Of a stretch of DNA of 64,000 nt, positions 42,389-50,542 are shown one piece after another. Source of the DNA: AG25 sp035604455 (GTDB lineage Bacteria; Gemmatimonadota; Gemmatimonadetes; Gemmatimonadales; GWC2-71-9). The position numbers and the translations under genes are program-made. Position 1 is the first letter of the stretch. The number at the start of each line of letters is the position of its first letter. The notes under the pieces were generated by a model. It did not search any database and was not told the DNA's origin. It was given only the letters and a program-made list of their open reading frames with translations. Location: assembly GCA_035604455.1 (NCBI GenBank), contig DATNIM010000009.1, forward strand, positions 77,649-141,648. The letters are read 5' to 3'.

Positions 42389-43227
42389 GTGAGCCACGCC
42401 TTCGGCCGCGCGAGCCGCGGCCCGACGAACGCGGCCACGCCGACCATGAACGCAAGCGTCGCCGCGACACCCCCTTCGGGGCCGAACGCGCCCCCGTCCA
42501 CCCACGGCCGCACACCGGTCGCATACGAAAGCCGCGCCGCGCCGAGCGCGATCCCGCTGACGGGCGCGCCGAACACGAGCCCGAGTCCCGCGTTCCAGCC
42601 GAAGTGCACGCCCCACGCGAGCGGCATGCCGCCCTTGGACCAGAATGCGATCGACAAGAGCACCGCGGCGAGGGCGATGTTCGCCGTCCCGAGGAGGGTG
42701 GCGCTCGGATTGCGCAGGTGCGCAATGCCGAACCCGACTGCCCCGAGCAGCGTCGCGGGCCAGCGCCCTACGGCCTGTGCCAGCAGTACGAGGGGCGCAC
42801 CGCGAAACACGAGCTCTTCGAAGAGTGCCGCCGCAACTAGGGCCACCACGAGGGGCGCGAGCGTGGCGGTCGGCCCTACTCGCGCTCGCAAGGTGGCGCC
42901 CGACCCGGGCAGCGCGATGCCCAAGGCGACCGCAGCGAGCAGGGCACCGGTTGCGGCGCCCAGCGCGAACCATGTCGCCCGGCCTCCCGGGGGCCGCCAC
43001 CCGAGCTCCTCCCAGCTGAGCCCGCCCACTCGGTGCGCGAGCAGGCCGTTTGACACGAAGAGCGCGCTCGCGAGAACCGTGGCGTGCCAGGCGAATCGCG
43101 CCGAGGCGTCGCTGGGCGACGGGACCGTGTGCAACACGACGAACGCGAGCCCCGCGCCCGCGGCGAGGAGCCCGAGCGCCCGGGCGGCGGCGGCGAGCAG
43201 CGGCAGCGGCCGCGGACGCGCGGTCAC
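42385..43227 (-). CDS. CPBP-family intramembrane metalloprotease
   Basis: A 280-residue polytopic membrane protein with about eight hydrophobic segments. The CPBP (Abi/Rce1-like) active-site motifs are present: E137-E138-x3-R142 (LFEELVFRGAP), a second His in GIAHLRNPSA and a third in WGVHFGWNAG. Such proteins cleave or process membrane peptides, for example bacteriocin leaders or CAAX-like proteins. It sits between thiolase and hydroxyacyl-CoA dehydrogenase, overlapping both by 4 bp, which is unexplained by its expected activity. Confidence 0.9.
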   Translation of the reverse strand: MTARPRPLPLLAAAARALGLLAAGAGLAFVVLHTVPSPSDASARFAWHATVLASALFVSNGLLAHRVGGLSWEELGWRPPGGRATWFALGAATGALLAAVALGIALPGSGATLRARVGPTATLAPLVVALVAAALFEELVFRGAPLVLLAQAVGRWPATLLGAVGFGIAHLRNPSATLLGTANIALAAVLLSIAFWSKGGMPLAWGVHFGWNAGLGLVFGAPVSGIALGAARLSYATGVRPWVDGGAFGPEGGVAATLAFMVGVAAFVGPRLARPKAWLT

Positions 43228-44411
43228 ACGAGCTCCACGCCGAGGGCCACGGCGTTTCCGCCGCCCAGGCAAAGCGTCACGAGCCCCGAGGCACGCCCTC
43301 GGGCCCGTAGCGCGTACAGCAGCGTCGTGAGGATCCGGGTGCCGGACGCGCCGATCGGGTGGCCGAGCGCGATGGCGCCCCCGTTCACGTTGACACGGTC
43401 CCAGTCCCAGCCGAGCGCGCGACCGTCGACGAGCATCTGGACAGCAAAGGCCTCGTTGGCCTCAATGAGGTCGTAGTCCCCAATCTGGGTGCGGGTCTTC
43501 TTGAGGAGCGCCTGCACGGCGCCGATGGGAGCGAAGAAAATGTCCTTCGGATCGCCGCCGCCCGCGGCGTAGGCCGTGATCCGCGCGAGCGGGGCGAGGC
43601 CGTGAGCGCGCGCAAAACCCACAGACGAGACGACAACGGCACTCGCTCCGTCGCTCAAGCCGGGCGCGTTGCCCGCGGTCACCGTACCTCCCTCCACAAA
43701 CGCCGGCCGCAACCGCCCGAGGGCCTCAAGGGAGGTGTCCGGACGGGGGCCTTCGTCCCGCCTAAGGACAACGGGCTCGCCCTTGCCCGGCACCGAGACG
43801 GCCAGTGTCTCGGCCTCAAACCGGCACGCGGTCATGGCGGCCACGGCCTTCTGGTGGCTCGCGAGCGCCAACTCATCCTGCGCCTCTCGGGTGACGCCCG
43901 AGCGCCGGGCCGTGTCTTCGGCGAGCGCTCCCATATGGAGGTTACCGAAGGAGTCCCAGAGTCCGTCGTGGACCGCGCCGTCGACGAGCTCTGCGTCACC
44001 GGCCTTGATCCCGGAGCGGAGGCCCCGCAGGTAGTGCGGCGCGTTCGACATCGACTCCATCCCGCCCGCTACCACGCAGTGCGCGTCGCCAGTGCGGATG
44101 GCCTGGGCGGCGAGCATGACGGCCTTCAGTCCCGAGCCGCAGACCTTGTTGATGGTAAGCGCTGGCACGCTCGGCGGCACGCCGCCGTGGATCGCCGCTT
44201 GCCGCGCCGGAGCTTGCCCCACACCACCCTGCAGGACTTGGCCGATGATGACTTCGTCGATCGTTTCGGCGGGCACGCCCGAGCGGCGGACGGCTTCGCG
44301 CACCGTGAGGGCGCCAAGGGCCGGGGCGGTGAGGGGAGCGAGCCCTCCCAAGTAGCGCCCGATGGGCGTGCGGACCGCGCTGAGGACGACGGGAATGGCG
44401 TCGTCGGACAT
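43224..44411 (-). CDS. Acetyl-CoA C-acetyltransferase (thiolase)
   Basis: A 395-residue thiolase. The acyl-binding Cys91 is in NKVCGSGLKAVMLAAQ, and the C-terminal catalytic His and Cys are in ALGHPIGASGTR and CLGGGNAVAL. GNAPGLSDGASAVVV is also diagnostic. It condenses two acetyl-CoA or cleaves 3-ketoacyl-CoA. The ATG has GGAGGT at 5 bp. It follows thrS by 15 bp and leads the fatty-acid/butyrate-type gene set. Confidence 0.96.
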   Translation of the reverse strand: MSDDAIPVVLSAVRTPIGRYLGGLAPLTAPALGALTVREAVRRSGVPAETIDEVIIGQVLQGGVGQAPARQAAIHGGVPPSVPALTINKVCGSGLKAVMLAAQAIRTGDAHCVVAGGMESMSNAPHYLRGLRSGIKAGDAELVDGAVHDGLWDSFGNLHMGALAEDTARRSGVTREAQDELALASHQKAVAAMTACRFEAETLAVSVPGKGEPVVLRRDEGPRPDTSLEALGRLRPAFVEGGTVTAGNAPGLSDGASAVVVSSVGFARAHGLAPLARITAYAAGGGDPKDIFFAPIGAVQALLKKTRTQIGDYDLIEANEAFAVQMLVDGRALGWDWDRVNVNGGAIALGHPIGASGTRILTTLLYALRARGRASGLVTLCLGGGNAVALGVELV

Positions 44412-44426
44412 TCGTACCTCCCCCAC

Positions 44427-46385
44427 TCAGATGAGCGGCACGCGCGAGCGCGTGCGAACCTCCTCTGAGAGCAGTCGCGCGAACTCCTCGACGGGGAGCA
44501 CGACCTGTTTCTTCCCCTCACCCCGTGCTCGCACCGCCACCGTGCCCGCCGCAGCTTCGCGCTCCCCGACGACCGCCATGTAGGGGACCTTGTGAGTCTC
44601 GGCGTCGCGGATCTTGTAGTTGAGCGTCTGAGTCCGCGCGTCGACGTGCGCGCGGAGACCGGCCGCCCGCAGGCGCTGCGCCGCGGCCGAGGCCGACTCC
44701 CCCTGCACGTCGGAGATCGGCAACACGCGCACCTGTTCGGGCGACAGCCACAAGGGAAAGGCACCCGCGAAGTGCTCGATCAGGAACCCGCAAAAGCGCT
44801 CGAGGGTGCCGAAGATCGCCCGATGGATCATGACGGGCCGATGGGGTCGGTTGTCCTCGCCCGTGTACTCCAGTGCGAAGCGCTCCGGGAGCTGGAAGTC
44901 GAGCTGGATCGTAGCCCCCTGCCATTCGCGGCCAATCGCGTCGTTGAACTTGACGTCGATTTTTGGACCGTAGAACGCCCCGCCTCCGCTGTCGAGGCGG
45001 TAGGTGGCGCCGCGGCGCTTGAGCGCCGCTTCGAGCGCCGCTTCGGCGTGGTCCCAGGTGGCGTCGTCGCCGAGCTTGTCCGCCGGGCGGGTGGCCAGAT
45101 CGAGGCGATAGGAGAGTCCGAACGTCTGGCCGAGAACGAATTCGACGGTGTCCAAGACGCCGAAGATCTCGTCTTCGATCTGATCGGGGCGCAGGAAGAT
45201 GTGCGCGTCGTCCATCGTCAAGCCGCGGACCCGCAACATGCCGTGCAGCGTCCCGGAGCGCTCGTTGCGGTACACGCTCGCCACCTCGGCCAAGCGTACC
45301 GGAAGCTCGCGATAGCTACGCTGCTGGGATGCGTAAATGAGGATGTGCATCGGGCAGTTCATCGGTTTCACCCGGTAATGCACGTTCTCCGCCTCCCCCT
45401 CCCCTGCTCCCATGGCAGGAAACTGGTTCTCGGCGTAGAGCGGCAGGTGGCCCGACCGGATGAACAGTTGCTCGCGCGTGACGTGCGGCGTGTAGACGAG
45501 CTGGTAGCCGCGCTCCAGCACGACATCCTCAATGAAGCGGCGCAGCTGGAACTGGATCATGGCGCCGTTGGGGTGCCAGAAAATGAGCCCCGGACCGACG
45601 TCCTCTTGGATAGAGAACAGGTCGAGCTGCTTGCCGAGGATGCGGTGGTCGCGCTTGCGGGCCTCGTCGAGCCGGCGGAGGTAGGCGTCGAGGGCGTCCT
45701 GCGTGAACCAGGCGGTCCCGTAAATGCGCTGGAGCATCTGGCGTCGCTCGTCGCCGCGCCAGTAGGCGCCGGCGGCGTGCAACAGCTTGAAGTGCTTCAC
45801 GCGTCCCGTGCTGGGCACGTGGGGGCCGCGGCAGAGATCGACGAACGGACCGTCCGTGTAGACCGAGATGACCTCGTCGTCGGCCAAGTCGGCGATCCGT
45901 TCGAGCTTGAGCGGGTCGTCGGCGAACCGACGCTGCGCCTCGGCGCGATCGACTTCCTCCCGAGCGAAGGGGTAATCCGCCTTCACGACCTCGCGCATCC
46001 TCGCCTCGATGCGCTCCAAATCCTCCGGTGTGAACGGCGTCGGGACCTGGAAATCGTAGTAGAACCCGTCTTCGATCGGCGGACCAAACCCGATCTGGGC
46101 GTGCGGGAACAGCTGCCGCACCGCAGTTGCGAGCACGTGGGCGGACGAGTGTCGCAGCACGTCCAGCGCCTGGACGTCCTTCTCCGTGAGAATTGCCACA
46201 CGGCTTCGATCCGGGAGGGGGCGCGACAGGTCCCAGATTTGGTCGTTGACGCGAATCGCGAGCGCCGCCTTGGCGAGGCCGGGTCCGATGGCCCGGGCCA
46301 ACGCGGCGCCGGTCGTCCCGACCGCGAGCGCTTTCTCGCTCCCGTCCGGTAACGTGACGACGATATCTGCCGGCACCGTGGTCAT
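44427..46385 (-). CDS. thrS: Threonyl-tRNA synthetase
   Basis: A 652-residue class II synthetase. Residues 8-68 form a TGS domain (VTLPDGSEKALAVGTTGAAL). An editing domain follows (HSSAHVLATAVRQLFPHAQ, with the H-x3-H motif). The catalytic core has motif 2 FRxE-like YRNERSGTLHGMLRVRG and the zinc-binding Cys in MNCPMHILIY. A C-terminal anticodon domain ends it (LWLSPEQVRVLPISD). The ATG overlaps a 50-residue ORF upstream. Confidence 0.97.
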   Translation of the reverse strand: MTTVPADIVVTLPDGSEKALAVGTTGAALARAIGPGLAKAALAIRVNDQIWDLSRPLPDRSRVAILTEKDVQALDVLRHSSAHVLATAVRQLFPHAQIGFGPPIEDGFYYDFQVPTPFTPEDLERIEARMREVVKADYPFAREEVDRAEAQRRFADDPLKLERIADLADDEVISVYTDGPFVDLCRGPHVPSTGRVKHFKLLHAAGAYWRGDERRQMLQRIYGTAWFTQDALDAYLRRLDEARKRDHRILGKQLDLFSIQEDVGPGLIFWHPNGAMIQFQLRRFIEDVVLERGYQLVYTPHVTREQLFIRSGHLPLYAENQFPAMGAGEGEAENVHYRVKPMNCPMHILIYASQQRSYRELPVRLAEVASVYRNERSGTLHGMLRVRGLTMDDAHIFLRPDQIEDEIFGVLDTVEFVLGQTFGLSYRLDLATRPADKLGDDATWDHAEAALEAALKRRGATYRLDSGGGAFYGPKIDVKFNDAIGREWQGATIQLDFQLPERFALEYTGEDNRPHRPVMIHRAIFGTLERFCGFLIEHFAGAFPLWLSPEQVRVLPISDVQGESASAAAQRLRAAGLRAHVDARTQTLNYKIRDAETHKVPYMAVVGEREAAAGTVAVRARGEGKKQVVLPVEEFARLLSEEVRTRSRVPLI

Positions 46386-46534
46386 CGAGCGGAGTCGACC
46401 GGCGCGGTCGCGGTCAGCGGAGCGACCTGGAGGCCGGTGCGGAAGTAAAGGACGAGTCCGAGCAGAAGGAGCAGCGCGATCACGGTCCAGCGCACGAGGC
46501 GACCGAGCGGCAACGCATTCGCATCGTCGGGCAT
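46382..46534 (-). CDS. 50-residue single-pass membrane protein upstream of thrS
   Basis: A small gene reading MPDDANALPLGRLVRW, a hydrophobic helix TVIALLLLLGLVLYF, then a polar tail ending VDSAR. Its TGA overlaps the thrS ATG (ATGA), so it would be translationally coupled to thrS. The ATG lies 12 bp after a TATACT box. No family is recognised. The clear transmembrane helix flanked by charges and the overlap pattern shared with surrounding true genes support its being real. Confidence 0.6.
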   Translation of the reverse strand: MPDDANALPLGRLVRWTVIALLLLLGLVLYFRTGLQVAPLTATAPVDSAR

Positions 46535-46559
46535 GGACCCTAATCTAGTATAATGAAGA
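46535..46559. promoter_or_regulatory. 25-bp divergent promoter region, valS and thrS
   Basis: The plus strand holds a perfect TATAAT (46549-46554) ending 5 nt before the valS ATG at 46560, so transcription should start at or next to the A of the ATG. The minus strand holds TATACT ending 12 nt before the ATG of the small membrane protein. The two -10 boxes overlap. No Shine-Dalgarno precedes valS. Leaderless translation of valS is therefore likely (inference). Confidence 0.6.
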
Positions 46560-49265
46560 ATGGTGCCGAGCTTCGACCTGCCGCCGCAGTACGAGCCCGG
46601 GGAGGTCGAGCGGCGCTGGTCGCAACAGTGGGAGCGGGCGCGGAGCTTCGAGGCGCGGGTGAACGCGCCGGCCCAGCCCTACGTGATCGTTATGCCCCCG
46701 CCGAACGTCACAGCCGTGCTCCACATGGGGCACGGGCTCACCTGCGTCATTCAGGACGTGTTGATCCGCTGCGCCCGGATGCGAGGCCGGGAAGCCTTGT
46801 ACCTCCCCGGGACCGACCATGCCGGAATCGCGACCCAGAACGTCGTCGAGCGCCAGCTCGCCGAAGAGGGGAAGACCCGCTTCGATCTCGGCCGGGACGC
46901 GTTCGTCGAGCGCGTCTGGGCGTTCGTGCGGCAAACCGGGAGCACCATCATCGAGCAGCTCAAGATCATCGGCTGCTCGTGCGACTGGACCAGAGCGCGC
47001 TTCACGCTCGACGCCGAATACTCACGCGCCGTGCGGGAGGTCTTCGTGCGACTCTGGGAAGCGGGCCTCATCTACCGCGGACACCGCGTGATCCACTGGT
47101 GCTCGCGCTGCCGCACTGCGCTCTCGGACGAGGAGGCCGAGTTCGAGGAGGAAACCGGCCAGCTCTACTACATCCGCTATCCCGTGGACGGCGGGTCAAC
47201 CCTCACCGTAGCGACGACCCGCCCCGAAACGATGCTGGGCGACACGGCGGTCGCCGTGCATCCCGACGATGCCCGCTACCGCGGCCTCGTGGGCAAGACG
47301 GTTCGGCTCCCGATCGTGGGGCTCGCGATCCCCATCATCGCGGACCGGACGGTAGACCCCGCGTTCGGCACCGGGGCCGTGAAGGTGACCCCCGCCCATG
47401 ACGCAAACGACTTCGAGATCGGGGCCCGCCACGACCTCGGCACGCCGCTCATCCTGACGGAGGAGGGCCGCTTGGGCGAGCCGGCAGGCGGGGCGGGTCG
47501 CGTGCCACCCGATCTCCGCGGGCTCGACCGCTTCGCTGCCCGGGAGCGCATCGTCGCACGGCTCGGTGAGGCCGGGCTGCTGGCCAAGGTCGAGCCGCAC
47601 CGGCACGCGGTGCGCCACTGCTACCGGTGCGACACCGTGGTCGAGCCACGGCTGTCGGATCAGTGGTTCGTGGCTATGAAACCCCTCGCCGAGCCCGCCC
47701 TCGCCGCCGAGCAGGACGGGGTCATCCGGCTTGTGCCGGACCGCTGGACTTCGACGTACCGCGAATGGCTGACGAACATCCGAGACTGGAACATCTCTCG
47801 GCAGCTGTGGTGGGGGCACCGAATCCCCGTCTACACCTGCGGTCAGGGCCACACGTGGGCGGCGCGGGAAACGCCGCGCGACTGCCCCAACTGCGGGGCC
47901 ACGGAAATCACGCAGGACCCAGACGTCTTAGACACGTGGTTTTCATCCTGGCTGTGGCCGTTCGCCACGCTCGGCTGGCCCAGCCGGACCGACGACCTGG
48001 CGCGGTTCTATCCGGGGGACACGCTCGTTACCGCGCCCGACATCCTCTTCTTCTGGGTCACCCGGATGATCATGGCGGGCACCTACTGCTTCCCGACCGG
48101 GCCGCTCCAAGACCGGGTGCCCTTCCATACGGTGTACCTGCACGGCGTGGTGCGGGACACCGCGCACCGCAAGATGTCCAAATCGCTGGGCAACGGGATC
48201 GACCCCCTCGTGGTCGTGGAGCGGTTCGGGGCGGACGCGCTCCGCTGGACGTGCGTGGCCAACACCGCGCTCGGGCAGGACGTGATCCTCGATCCCGCCG
48301 ACCTCGAGACGACGTTCGCGCCGGGACGCAACTTCGCGAACAAGCTGTGGAACATCGGGCGCTTCGTGCTGGCCCAGCTTCCGGCGGCGCCGGACGCCGT
48401 CGACTCAGGTGCCTTGACGCTCGCCGATCGCTGGATCCTGTCGCGTCTGCAGACCACCATTCGCGAAGTGACGACCTCGTTCGAGCAGTTCCGCCTCGAC
48501 GAAGGCGCGAAGCGCTGCTACGACTTTGTGTGGAAGGAGCTCGCCGACTGGTACGTCGAGGCCGTGAAGCCGCGCCTTGGGCAGGGCGAGCTCGAGCGGC
48601 GGTCGCCCGAGCAGGACGCCGCGCGCTGGGTGCTCGCCCGGTGCTTCGATGCCGCCCTGCGGCTCTTGCACCCCGTCGTGCCGTTCATCACCGAGGAGTT
48701 GTGGCAGCGCCTACCGGGACGGACGCCCGGTGCATTGCTCGCCGTCGCCCCCTGGCCTGAACCCGACCTCTCGTTTGAGGATCCTGTAGCCGAGGGTCGG
48801 TTCGACCGCGTGAGACAGGCGATCGAAAAGATCCGCGCCCTGCGCGCGGATTACCGGGTGCCGCCGAACGCGCGGCTCGCGGCCACGGTCGTCACCCGGG
48901 GTAGCGATGACCCGAGCGCCTTTACCGGCGAGCGGGAGACCATCCAGCGGCTGGCGCACCTCGGCTCGCTCACGTTCGACGGGGAGTCGCGGAAGCTCGG
49001 GGCCCATGCGACCTTCGGCGACGGGAGCGAGGTGTTCGTCGCGCTCGAGGGGGCCATCGATCTGGGTCAGGAGTGTGGCCGCCTCTCGACCGAACGCGCG
49101 CGGCTCGATGCGCAGCTCACCGGGCTCGCCGCCAAGCTCGCCAACCCAAACTTCGTCGCCCGCGCGCCTGCCGAAGTGGTGGCCCGGGAGCGCACCAAGG
49201 AGCGCGAGTGGCAAGTCCAACGGGACGTGCTCGATGCCAAGCTGAAAGCGCTGGGCTGCTCGTAG
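46560..49265 (+). CDS. valS: Valyl-tRNA synthetase
   Basis: A 901-residue class I synthetase charging tRNA-Val. The HIGH signature is PPPNVTAVLHMGHGL (about 41-55). Also present are LYLPGTDHAGIATQ, an editing domain with TTRPETMLGDTAVAVHP, KMSKS at 538-542 (RKMSKSLGNGIDP) and a C-terminal coiled-coil arm ending about residue 900. Length is typical (950 in E. coli). It leads the plus-strand run and overlaps the next gene by 58 bp. Confidence 0.97.
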   Translation: MVPSFDLPPQYEPGEVERRWSQQWERARSFEARVNAPAQPYVIVMPPPNVTAVLHMGHGLTCVIQDVLIRCARMRGREALYLPGTDHAGIATQNVVERQLAEEGKTRFDLGRDAFVERVWAFVRQTGSTIIEQLKIIGCSCDWTRARFTLDAEYSRAVREVFVRLWEAGLIYRGHRVIHWCSRCRTALSDEEAEFEEETGQLYYIRYPVDGGSTLTVATTRPETMLGDTAVAVHPDDARYRGLVGKTVRLPIVGLAIPIIADRTVDPAFGTGAVKVTPAHDANDFEIGARHDLGTPLILTEEGRLGEPAGGAGRVPPDLRGLDRFAARERIVARLGEAGLLAKVEPHRHAVRHCYRCDTVVEPRLSDQWFVAMKPLAEPALAAEQDGVIRLVPDRWTSTYREWLTNIRDWNISRQLWWGHRIPVYTCGQGHTWAARETPRDCPNCGATEITQDPDVLDTWFSSWLWPFATLGWPSRTDDLARFYPGDTLVTAPDILFFWVTRMIMAGTYCFPTGPLQDRVPFHTVYLHGVVRDTAHRKMSKSLGNGIDPLVVVERFGADALRWTCVANTALGQDVILDPADLETTFAPGRNFANKLWNIGRFVLAQLPAAPDAVDSGALTLADRWILSRLQTTIREVTTSFEQFRLDEGAKRCYDFVWKELADWYVEAVKPRLGQGELERRSPEQDAARWVLARCFDAALRLLHPVVPFITEELWQRLPGRTPGALLAVAPWPEPDLSFEDPVAEGRFDRVRQAIEKIRALRADYRVPPNARLAATVVTRGSDDPSAFTGERETIQRLAHLGSLTFDGESRKLGAHATFGDGSEVFVALEGAIDLGQECGRLSTERARLDAQLTGLAAKLANPNFVARAPAEVVARERTKEREWQVQRDVLDAKLKALGCS

Positions 49266-50542
49266 CCATCGCCTTGGGGGCCTGCGCCAACATGGCCGTG
49301 CCGCCCGGCGGTCCACCCGACTCCCTTCCCCCCCACATCGTTGTGGTCCGCCCCGAGTCGGGAGCCGTGGTACCCAACTTCGGGGGCGAGGCGGTGATTC
49401 AGTTCGATAAGGTGATCGACGAGATGGCGAGCGAGGGGGGTGCCGCTGCACGTGGGACCGCGCCTCCGGTGGCGGGGATTGGCCGCCAGATCGTGTTGTC
49501 CCCGGTCGGGGGTCGGGTTGAGGTGTCCTGGCATCGCAGCGCGATCATGGTGAAGCCCGCGGAGGGCTGGCGGCCCGGTCGGGTGTACCACCTGCAGCTT
49601 TTGCCCGGCGTCTTGGACCTCAACCGGAACGTCATGAAAACCGGCGCGCTCGTGATTTTTTCGACGGGTCCGGCGCTGCCGCGCGCGCGGCTCACCGGGA
49701 CCGCGCTTCAGTGGGTCGAGCAACACGCGCTGTCCCGAGCCGTCATTCGTGCCACCCTGCTCCCCGATACGGTGGCGTACGTCGTCCTGAGCGATTCGGG
49801 CGGCAGGTTCACGCTCGACGGAATCCCCCCCGGTCGCTACCGGGTCATGGCCATCCAGGACGCAAACGGCAATCGCGCCCTCGACCATGGCGAAGCATTC
49901 GACACCGCCACGGTATCCGTGGATTCGAGCGCCCGCGTGGTCCTCTGGACGTTCGTCCACGACACGGCGGGCCCGCGGCTCCACGGCGTCGAGCCCGTCG
50001 ACTCGGCGGCATTCCGGCTCATCTTCTCCGCCGCGCTTGCCCTGGACCCGCCGCTCGACACGGCTCACGTGCACGTGTTCGCGCTCCCCGACACGACGCC
50101 TGTGGCACTGGACAACGTGTGGACGAGTGCGCGCTACGACTCGATTCAGGCGCGTGCCCGAGCGGTGGCCGACTCGCTGAAGCAATTGTCCGATACGACG
50201 CACCATGCGGGCGCGTCGCCTGACACGGCACGCCAGGCCCCCCGATCCGGACCCGCGCTCGGACGGCCGCGTGCAAACGGCCTCGGCCCCGACACGGGCA
50301 AGGCGTCCATTGACACCGCTTTGATCCGGACGCTGCTCCGCACGCGGCCCGTGCCAACCGACCGCTACGTTGCGCGAGCGGCGCAGCCGTTCACGCCGGG
50401 CGCCAAGTATCTCGTGCGCGTTCGCGGGGCGACGAACCTGAACGGGAGCACGGCCAACGGTCAGGGGCTCCTGGTCATTGCGCCCCCCAAGCCACCGCCC
50501 GCGCGTCGCGACTCGACCGCAAACAAAAAGGCCAAACCGTGA
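49208..50542 (+). CDS. Bacterial Ig-like (Big_5) lipoprotein
   Basis: A 444-residue predicted lipoprotein. The GTG start lies inside the 3' end of valS and has AAGGAG 5 bp upstream. Its signal segment GLLVAIALGAC carries a lipobox (LGAC), followed by PPGGPPDSLPPHIVVVRPES, the hallmark of Big_5/SbsA-type Ig-like lipoproteins. A carboxypeptidase-regulatory-like segment, GGRFTLDGIPPGRYRVMAIQD and NGNRALDHGE, follows near residue 200. Residues about 330-380 are disordered. Similar proteins are common in Bacteroidota and Gemmatimonadota; they are probably outer-membrane, of unknown role. Confidence 0.82.
   Translation: MASPTGRARCQAESAGLLVAIALGACANMAVPPGGPPDSLPPHIVVVRPESGAVVPNFGGEAVIQFDKVIDEMASEGGAAARGTAPPVAGIGRQIVLSPVGGRVEVSWHRSAIMVKPAEGWRPGRVYHLQLLPGVLDLNRNVMKTGALVIFSTGPALPRARLTGTALQWVEQHALSRAVIRATLLPDTVAYVVLSDSGGRFTLDGIPPGRYRVMAIQDANGNRALDHGEAFDTATVSVDSSARVVLWTFVHDTAGPRLHGVEPVDSAAFRLIFSAALALDPPLDTAHVHVFALPDTTPVALDNVWTSARYDSIQARARAVADSLKQLSDTTHHAGASPDTARQAPRSGPALGRPRANGLGPDTGKASIDTALIRTLLRTRPVPTDRYVARAAQPFTPGAKYLVRVRGATNLNGSTANGQGLLVIAPPKPPPARRDSTANKKAKP

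Noticed and set aside
44592..46352. 586-codon open frame on the plus strand
   Set aside because: Antisense to thrS; no motifs.
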